From the IMG/VR virus record IMGVR_UViG_3300008267_000319, positions 1-25,859 of that record: DNA of 25,859 bases; one strand, 5' to 3'. The notes under the pieces are model-generated. The model did not search any database, had not been told where the DNA came from, and saw only the letters and a program-made list of their open reading frames with translations. The translations under genes and the position numbers were made by a program. Origin of the DNA: a virus. Within the stretch, counting starts at the first letter, position 1. Each line of letters opens with the position of its first letter. Below, piece after piece: positions 21,238-25,859 of the stretch.

Positions 21238-22863
21238 ATGGCAACTCCAGTTTTAAACAATGGTATATTTCTACGGGATACCAGCTACCAAGCTAGCTCA
21301 CACGTAGATTCTTACCACTTAGTTAACATGCTGAAGTCTGCTGAGCCCACAGATATGGGTCCAGTAGATCTTTGGGCAATGGCACAGAAGGTTGAAATGC
21401 CTCTGTATCAAATGTCTAGCTTTGGTGGCAAGAATGTAATTATGGTTGACAATGCTCGTGGTGAGTACAAGTGGCAAGTTCCAGTTTCTCAAGATCTTCC
21501 TTACATCGTTGAGAATATTGAAACTCCTGGTGCTCAGTTGGGTGTTGATGGTCAAACATTCAAAATTAAATTGAACAGGCGTGTATTTGGTCATGGTGAT
21601 ATCATCACTTATGATAAGTACAATGGTGTGGAATTGTATGTAGTTCCCACTGAAGACATTGTTCCTTTGACAGATGGTTTTGTGTACACTGTACAACTTG
21701 TTAACAATGACAACACTAAGTGGTTGGATGGTGACAAGTATCTGAGAATTGGAACTAAGTTCTTCCGCAAAGGTTCTGCTCGTGGTGAATATGGTGAGCG
21801 TTTCTCTGACATTGGTGCATATGGCGCTGGTTTTAGAGAGTTCTACAACTATGTTGGTGGAGCTGAAGCACACGTACACTACAGCATCTCTAGTCGTGCT
21901 GACTTGATGATGAAGGGTGGAATGCAAAATGATGGTTCTGTACCTGTAGTAGAGATCTGGCGTAACTTTGACAAGAGCTCTGATCCTTCTATCACTAACC
22001 TTGAAGGTTTAGCTGCTAAGATGGGTAAAGAGTATGTTAAGCGTGCTATCCAGGGTGGAACACTTTCTCGTACTTTCTTGACTTCTTTGGAAGCTGCTCA
22101 CCTGACTAAGATTGCTACTGATATTGAAACCTACCTCATGTGGGGACATGGTGGACGTGTTAAGCAAGATGGTCCAGATGATATTCGTCTGTCTGTGGGT
22201 CTTTGGAAGCAGTTGGATAACTCTTACAAGCGTATCTACAATAAGTCTAGCTTTAACTTGGATCTGTTTAAGTCTGAGATCTTCAACTTCTTCAATGGTC
22301 GTGTGGAGTTCAAAGGACCTGATCCTAAGCGCAAACTAGTTGTACAAACTGGTATGGGTGGTATGAGGCTTGTAAATGAAGCTATTAAGAAAGAAGCTGT
22401 AAACAGCGGTTTGATTATCAATGCTTCTGAGATTGGTGCAATCACTGGTCAAGGAATGGATTTGAACTTTGGATATGCATACACTAGCTATGTTATTCCT
22501 TTCTTGGCTAACATTCAGTTTGTATTGAACCCTGCATTTGATAATGTTCACACTAATGATATTGAGAATCCTATCATCGATGGTTTCCCTCTGTCATCTT
22601 ACAACTTTATTATTTTTGATATCACTGACAACACAAATGATAACATCTATCTTTTGAAGTTAGGATGGGATAATCAATTGAAGTGGTTCTATCAGAATGG
22701 TACTATGGACTATATGGGTCGTACTCAAGGATTCCAGTCTAGTGGTCAGTTTAATGGATATCGTGTATTCATGACTCAAACTATGCCAGCTATCTGGGTT
22801 AAAGATCCTACCAAAGTGTTGAAGATTGTTATGCGCAATCCTATCACTGGCGGATCATTCTAA
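21238..22863 (+). CDS. Major capsid protein, 541 aa
   Basis: A beta-rich protein with an HK97-like layout in the expected place after scaffold. The N-terminal arm (about 1-70) leads to TPGAQLGVDGQTFKIKLNRRVFGHGDIITYDKY. The middle has the EFYNYVGGAEAHVHYSISSRADLMMKGG segment. The C-terminal part (DLNFGYAYTSYVIPFLANIQFVLNPAFDNVHTNDI) is the kind of segment seen in crAss-like capsid proteins. It forms the icosahedral shell. Its codon use is more G/C-rich in third positions than its neighbours, as expected for a highly expressed gene. A clear terminator follows. Confidence 0.85.
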   Translation: MATPVLNNGIFLRDTSYQASSHVDSYHLVNMLKSAEPTDMGPVDLWAMAQKVEMPLYQMSSFGGKNVIMVDNARGEYKWQVPVSQDLPYIVENIETPGAQLGVDGQTFKIKLNRRVFGHGDIITYDKYNGVELYVVPTEDIVPLTDGFVYTVQLVNNDNTKWLDGDKYLRIGTKFFRKGSARGEYGERFSDIGAYGAGFREFYNYVGGAEAHVHYSISSRADLMMKGGMQNDGSVPVVEIWRNFDKSSDPSITNLEGLAAKMGKEYVKRAIQGGTLSRTFLTSLEAAHLTKIATDIETYLMWGHGGRVKQDGPDDIRLSVGLWKQLDNSYKRIYNKSSFNLDLFKSEIFNFFNGRVEFKGPDPKRKLVVQTGMGGMRLVNEAIKKEAVNSGLIINASEIGAITGQGMDLNFGYAYTSYVIPFLANIQFVLNPAFDNVHTNDIENPIIDGFPLSSYNFIIFDITDNTNDNIYLLKLGWDNQLKWFYQNGTMDYMGRTQGFQSSGQFNGYRVFMTQTMPAIWVKDPTKVLKIVMRNPITGGSF

Positions 22864-22874
22864 TATATATTCAT

Positions 22875-22915
22875 GTGAAAGGAGATCCCGTAAGATCTCC
22901 TTCACATTTATTTTT
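22875..22915 (+). terminator. Intrinsic terminator after the capsid gene
   Basis: GTGAAAGGAGATC pairs with GATCTCCTTCAC (one bulged A) around a short loop, followed by ATTTATTTTT. Confidence 0.88.
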
Positions 22916-22939
22916 AAACCAACATTAAAACTTAAAACA

Positions 22940-23080
22940 ATGGCAGGAAAAAACAAAGCAACTATGGGTAAGGGAATCGTTGTTAAATCCCCTACTAAAA
23001 AAGCATCAGTTACTAAGTCTTCTGCACCTAAAAGTGCAATGCCCGCTTATAAGATGGGTGGCAAGACTAAGAAAAAGTGA
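22940..23080 (+). CDS. Small Lys/Ser-rich protein, 46 aa
   Basis: The start at 22940 (MAGKNKATMGKG) is chosen because an upstream in-frame extension would run back through the terminator into the capsid gene. The protein is very basic and low in complexity, rich in Lys, Ala and Ser, and ends GGKTKKK. It should bind nucleic acid or be disordered. It is the first of several such basic proteins in the following 2.3 kb. Confidence 0.6.
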   Translation: MAGKNKATMGKGIVVKSPTKKASVTKSSAPKSAMPAYKMGGKTKKK

Positions 23081-23206
23081 TATTAAGATATCCGTCCCTT
23101 AGGTCTCAGTATCTAAGGTCTCACCTATAGTACGCATACCACTCTGATCAAGTGTTGGGTTTGCAGCCCAAAATAGGTTCTATATGATCATAAAATAAAA
23201 CCAACT
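23081..23206 (+). other. Structured spacer, possible tRNA-like or leader RNA
   Basis: This 126-bp spacer has several nested arms. CCTTAG/CTAAGG form one hairpin. ACCTAT and ATAGGT enclose CACT/AGTG and TTGGG-TTTGCAG-CCCAA. The last is a 5-bp stem with a 7-nt loop of anticodon-arm shape (TGC). AGGTCTCA occurs twice. No complete cloverleaf with D- and T-arms was found, so it is not called a tRNA. It could be an attenuator or leader for the 339-aa gene. Confidence 0.4.
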
Positions 23207-24226
23207 ATGAGTAGTGTAACAATGGTGGAGAAGTATCCACAAAACAAAAGGTCTAACATTTCAATAAGACCATTTTTTGATTCTAGTGCATCAAATATGG
23301 GTCTTGAAAAGTATGGACTTTCGCTCTTTGATAACACATTCCATGAAGAACAACTAGCTTGTCTTGAAGTTAATGGAATCAAAAGGTATGTAACAGGTCT
23401 TAATGAGTTTGCTCCAGATATTAAGAATATTTCTGATTTGGAAGAGCAGGCTGCTAAAATTAAACAAATTAGGACTATTGTTTCTCAGTTAGAAAAAGAA
23501 CTTGCTGCTAACGTAGTTAATCCTGATGACCCTGAATTTTGGAACAAAATCAAACTCTTAAAACCTGATAATGATGAGTTTTGGAGTAGGATTAGAATTG
23601 CATGTAGCAATGAACCTTTGTTCCTTGAGCCTGATAAAGATCCTTATGATCTTATTAAACTAATAGCAATTGAAGCTGGTGGGTTTTCTATAGTGGCAAA
23701 ATCATATGACGCTGCAAGACAATTACCTGTTCCTCCTAAGTTTTATTTAGATAAGATGGAAGAGACAGTGTCAACTAAAACTGAGGTTAAGAAACTTAGG
23801 AATAAAGCTCTTTCAGAACTTCAGAAGCTTTTTGACAAGAATCAGAACAAGTTGTTTTATGTTGCTAAACTAGTAGATATAAACAGCACTCAATATAAAA
23901 AGTCCACACCTAATGATATTTTGTACGATAATATGGACAAGTACATTAATGGTGAGACTGTTGATAAAAACAAGAAAAAGACTGCAGAAAGATTTATAGA
24001 AATATGCAATCTGGATATGGAAAGCTTAAAGATCAGAACAATTGTAAAAGATGCTACAGCATTAAAGCTTGTTGCTTCTAGATCTGATGGGTTTATCTAT
24101 CACATGGAAAGTTCTACTATTCTTGGAAAAACTATACTTGATGCAGTGGAGTATTTAAAGAACCCACTTAATGAACAACTATTAGTTGATCTGCAATCTA
24201 GAGTGGAGAAGACCTGGATTAAGTAA
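23207..24226 (+). CDS. Hypothetical virion or assembly protein, 339 aa
   Basis: A mostly helical protein with no catalytic motif. Recognisable segments are FWNKIKLLKPDNDEFWSRIRI (two similar FW..I.L repeats, about residues 115-135), PYDLIKLIAIEAGGFSIVAKSYDAA (about 147-170) and PPKFYLDKMEE. A long Lys/Glu-rich helix follows and the C-terminus contains a SRVEKTWIK end. I recall proteins with the EAGG-KSYD-PPKFYL pattern in the structural region of large phages but cannot name a function. Place between capsid and connector genes suggests a virion protein. Confidence 0.65.
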   Translation: MSSVTMVEKYPQNKRSNISIRPFFDSSASNMGLEKYGLSLFDNTFHEEQLACLEVNGIKRYVTGLNEFAPDIKNISDLEEQAAKIKQIRTIVSQLEKELAANVVNPDDPEFWNKIKLLKPDNDEFWSRIRIACSNEPLFLEPDKDPYDLIKLIAIEAGGFSIVAKSYDAARQLPVPPKFYLDKMEETVSTKTEVKKLRNKALSELQKLFDKNQNKLFYVAKLVDINSTQYKKSTPNDILYDNMDKYINGETVDKNKKKTAERFIEICNLDMESLKIRTIVKDATALKLVASRSDGFIYHMESSTILGKTILDAVEYLKNPLNEQLLVDLQSRVEKTWIK

Positions 24227-24239
24227 AATGTATATAATT

Positions 24240-24407
24240 ATGGGACAATTTAAAGGAGTAGAAACTCCCACTCAAATTATGAAAAAGATGCAAAAAGGTG
24301 GCAAAGTAGCAAAGACACCTGCACAAAAAAAGTTTGCTGCATTAGCACCACCTAAAAATAAAATCACCTTTGCAGATAAAATTGCAGGGGCAAAAAAGAA
24401 AAAATAA
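24240..24407 (+). CDS. Small basic protein, 55 aa
   Basis: Begins MGQFKGVETPTQIMKKMQKGG and ends with a Lys run (GAKKKK). Same-frame starts at 24228 (MYIIMGQ) and earlier exist; 24240 is preferred because AATTATG resembles the other start contexts. Very basic, with a helix NKITFADKIAGAK. It is probably conserved among crAss-like phages, but this is from memory. Confidence 0.6.
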   Translation: MGQFKGVETPTQIMKKMQKGGKVAKTPAQKKFAALAPPKNKITFADKIAGAKKKK

Positions 24408-24408
24408 T

Positions 24409-24564
24409 ATGAAAACACTTGGATTAATCGCATTAGTAACTCTATTTGCAGGATGCACTAATGGATCTACAGAATCAGAAATTGTAACCACAGATACAGC
24501 TACAGTTGTTGCTGATACTCTTGCAGTTGATAGCATTATAGTAGTTGTTGATACAACTAAGTAA
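24409..24564 (+). CDS. Small lipoprotein, 51 aa
   Basis: MKTLGLIALVTLFAGC is a complete lipoprotein signal: basic start, hydrophobic core, and an L-F-A-G-C lipobox with Cys16 as the lipidated residue. The mature part is about 35 residues, acidic and Thr/Val-rich (TDTATVVADTLAVDSIIVVVDTTK). It should be anchored in a host membrane. It sits oddly among basic presumed virion proteins. Superinfection exclusion or lysis control is possible. Confidence 0.65.
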   Translation: MKTLGLIALVTLFAGCTNGSTESEIVTTDTATVVADTLAVDSIIVVVDTTK

Positions 24565-24566
24565 TC

Positions 24567-24719
24567 ATGGCTAAAAAACAAATGATTAAGCGTAAGGATG
24601 GGTCGTATTCTCAGAGAGGTCTTTGGGATAATATCAGAGCAAACAAAGGTTCTGGCAAAAAACCTACTGCTGAGATGCTTAAACAAGAGCGTAAGATTAA
24701 AGCTAAATCTAAAAAGTAA
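24567..24719 (+). CDS. Small basic protein, 50 aa
   Basis: MAKKQMIKRKDGSYSQRGLW is followed by DNIRANKGSGKKPTAEMLKQ and a Lys-rich tail. It starts two bases after the lipoprotein stop and overlaps the next start by one base (TAATG), so it is coupled to it. The SYSQRGLWDNIRANKGSGKKPT segment is a pattern I associate with short phage proteins of the late region. Confidence 0.65.
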   Translation: MAKKQMIKRKDGSYSQRGLWDNIRANKGSGKKPTAEMLKQERKIKAKSKK

Positions 24720-24964
24720 TGGCAACCTCTAAAAAAAAGGTAGCTGCTGGTGGTGAAAAGCATGTTGTTTATAAAAGTAAAAAAACAACAACTAAAGCTA
24801 AAAAAGGTGATATTATGGTGACACATCCTACAATGGATAAGGGAAAATGGGACACTATAAATCTTACTAAGATAGGTAAAGCTAAAACAATTGCGCAAGG
24901 TGTAGCTTCTACAAAGAAGTGGCATAAGGATAATCCTGATTATAAATACAAGAAAAAGAAGTAG
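24719..24964 (+). CDS. Small Lys-rich protein, 81 aa
   Basis: A very basic protein with a Lys-rich N-terminus (ATSKKKVAAGGEKHVVYKSKK) and a small folded part (DIMVTHPTMDKGKWDTINLTKIGKAKTIAQGVASTKKWH). The tail is YKYKKKK. The middle could be a short alpha/beta unit. It overlaps the previous gene by one base and is followed by the DUF6321-like gene after two bases. Confidence 0.6.
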   Translation: MATSKKKVAAGGEKHVVYKSKKTTTKAKKGDIMVTHPTMDKGKWDTINLTKIGKAKTIAQGVASTKKWHKDNPDYKYKKKK

Positions 24965-24966
24965 TT

Positions 24967-25215
24967 ATGGCAAAAAGTCCAGCTTGGCAACGTAAAGAAG
25001 GTAAGTCTCCTAGTGGAGGACTTAATGCTAAGGGTAGAGCTTCTTATAATAAGTCTACAGGTGGAAATCTTAAAGCTCCTCAACCTGAGGGAGGTTCTAG
25101 AAAGAAATCATTTTGTGCTAGGATGTCTGGGATGAAAAAGAAACTTACATCTGCAAAGACTGCTAATGATCCTAACAGTAGGATTAATAAAAGTCTTAGA
25201 AAATGGAAATGTTAA
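24967..25215 (+). CDS. DUF6321-like small basic protein, 82 aa
   Basis: The sequence SPAWQRKEGKSPSGGLNAKG, GRASYNKSTGGNLKAPQPE, SFCARMSGMKKKLTSAKTAN and DPNSRINKSLRKWKC is the characteristic pattern of a family of small phage proteins that I know as DUF6321. It is rich in Lys, Ser and Gly with two Cys and is probably virion-associated, but its role is not established. It ends directly before the connector gene. Confidence 0.7.
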   Translation: MAKSPAWQRKEGKSPSGGLNAKGRASYNKSTGGNLKAPQPEGGSRKKSFCARMSGMKKKLTSAKTANDPNSRINKSLRKWKC

Positions 25216-25859
25216 ATGAAAAACACTTTAGTTCAAATAAAGGTTAAAGAAAGGTTGAATAAACTTTCTTCAATGGACTATGACAATATTGAGTGTTGGC
25301 AGATTGTAGAGGCATTTAATAAAGCGCAGCGAGAGTGGTTTAGAAGACAAGTAAAGGGAATTAATACAATGAGACAGGGCACTGAACAAACTGTTCCTTT
25401 GATTGATGATCTTCAAAAGTTTATTAAATCTAAAAATGTCAAGGGTAAGTCTGCAACAAGATATTTTGAAACAGATATATTTCCTACTGACTATATGTAC
25501 TTTGTAAGAGTGACTGCAATAGCAGATTCCTCTAAATGCAAAGGAAGATATATGACAGTTTATATAGGTGAGGAAGCAAATGCTGATATCATCTATGATG
25601 ACAAATACAAGGGTCCTAGTTTTGAATGGGGTGAGACCTTTGCTACAATATCAGGAGATAAGATTAAAATTTATAAGACTGAAGACTTTGTAATAAAAGA
25701 AGCAAATCTGATGTATTATAGAAAACCAGTTGATATAGCTTTTGATAATTGTATTAATGCATCTACTGGTAAAGTGAGTATAGATACAGAATGTGAGTTT
25801 AAAGATGATATTGTTGAACTAATAATAGATGAGACAGTATCAATTTTAGCAGGAGATAT
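25216..25859 (+). CDS. Head-tail connector (neck) protein, 3' end cut by window
   Basis: At least 214 residues are visible with no stop before the window ends. The N-terminal part (LVQIKVKERLNKLSSMDYDN followed by ECWQIVEAFNKAQREWFRRQV) and the late segment ECEFKDDIVELIIDETVSILAGD resemble a neck/ring protein found after the capsid cluster in crAss-like phages. The middle is beta-rich (TDIFPTDYMYFVRVTAIADSS). It would connect the portal to the tail. Assignment comes from memory of the family and from position. Confidence 0.7.
   Translation, partial: MKNTLVQIKVKERLNKLSSMDYDNIECWQIVEAFNKAQREWFRRQVKGINTMRQGTEQTVPLIDDLQKFIKSKNVKGKSATRYFETDIFPTDYMYFVRVTAIADSSKCKGRYMTVYIGEEANADIIYDDKYKGPSFEWGETFATISGDKIKIYKTEDFVIKEANLMYYRKPVDIAFDNCINASTGKVSIDTECEFKDDIVELIIDETVSILAGD

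Noticed and set aside
21319-21927. 202-aa open frame antisense to the capsid gene
   Set aside because: It lies wholly inside the capsid gene on the other strand and its composition (Ser/Thr/Ile-rich, no domain) is typical of an antisense shadow.
22826-22939. 5' extension of the 46-aa basic protein into the capsid gene
   Set aside because: It would cross a strong terminator and give an N-terminus unlike the basic remainder.
23130-23195. tRNA-Ala(UGC)
   Set aside because: Only an anticodon-like arm is present; there is no canonical T-loop and no 7-bp acceptor.
24342-24925. Overlapping antisense frames over the small basic genes
   Set aside because: Phe/Ser/Leu-rich antisense images of Lys-rich genes, with no leader or motif of their own.
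1-25859. CRISPR array, integrase or insertion sequence
   Set aside because: No regularly spaced repeats with unique spacers and no transposase or integrase motifs were seen on either strand.

Overview
The window reads as part of the genome of a tailed double-stranded DNA phage of the crAss-like type (Crassvirales or a close relative), most probably infecting a member of the Bacteroidota. The right half carries the head-assembly order known for that group: an IHF-like protein, a Cys-rich small protein, a PD-(D/E)XK nuclease, large terminase, a very large portal (910 aa), a probable scaffold, the major capsid protein, small Lys-rich proteins and the first connector/neck gene. Starts lack Shine-Dalgarno sequences and sit after A/T-rich leaders (such as AAATTATG), and one promoter-like site fits the Bacteroidota -33/-7 pattern (TTTG and TAnnTTTG). 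Family assignments come from recognising motifs by eye; no database search was possible.

Layout. Positions 1-10157 are coded on the minus strand. They hold an unassigned non-coding stretch, tRNA-Leu(UAA), an HNH nuclease, many small hypothetical proteins, a phage-encoded tmRNA (3300-3812) with its own terminator, a MoxR-type AAA+ ATPase with a degenerate VWA-like partner, and small membrane or possibly DNA-binding proteins. Strong hairpins, several with U-tracts, separate many of these genes. Three copies of a 21-bp promoter-like element lie upstream of minus-strand genes at the right end of this arm. Positions 10158-10882 are a divergent intergenic region of 725 bp with a G-rich tandem array directly beside a near-perfect parS-like palindrome. 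Positions 10883-25859 are coded on the plus strand: PhoH-like ATPase, then the packaging and head module, and finally a connector gene cut by the window end.

How the parts fit. The plus arm looks like the late packaging and morphogenesis module. TerL, portal, scaffold and capsid are contiguous and a terminator follows the capsid gene. The minus arm looks like an accessory or host-takeover arm, with translation helpers (tRNA, tmRNA), nuclease, AAA+/VWA machinery and membrane proteins. The divergent region between them is the natural place for promoters and possibly replication or partition signals. The most notable items are the tmRNA with an unusually long acidic tag, the parS-like site, the repeated control elements, and several structured non-coding RNAs.
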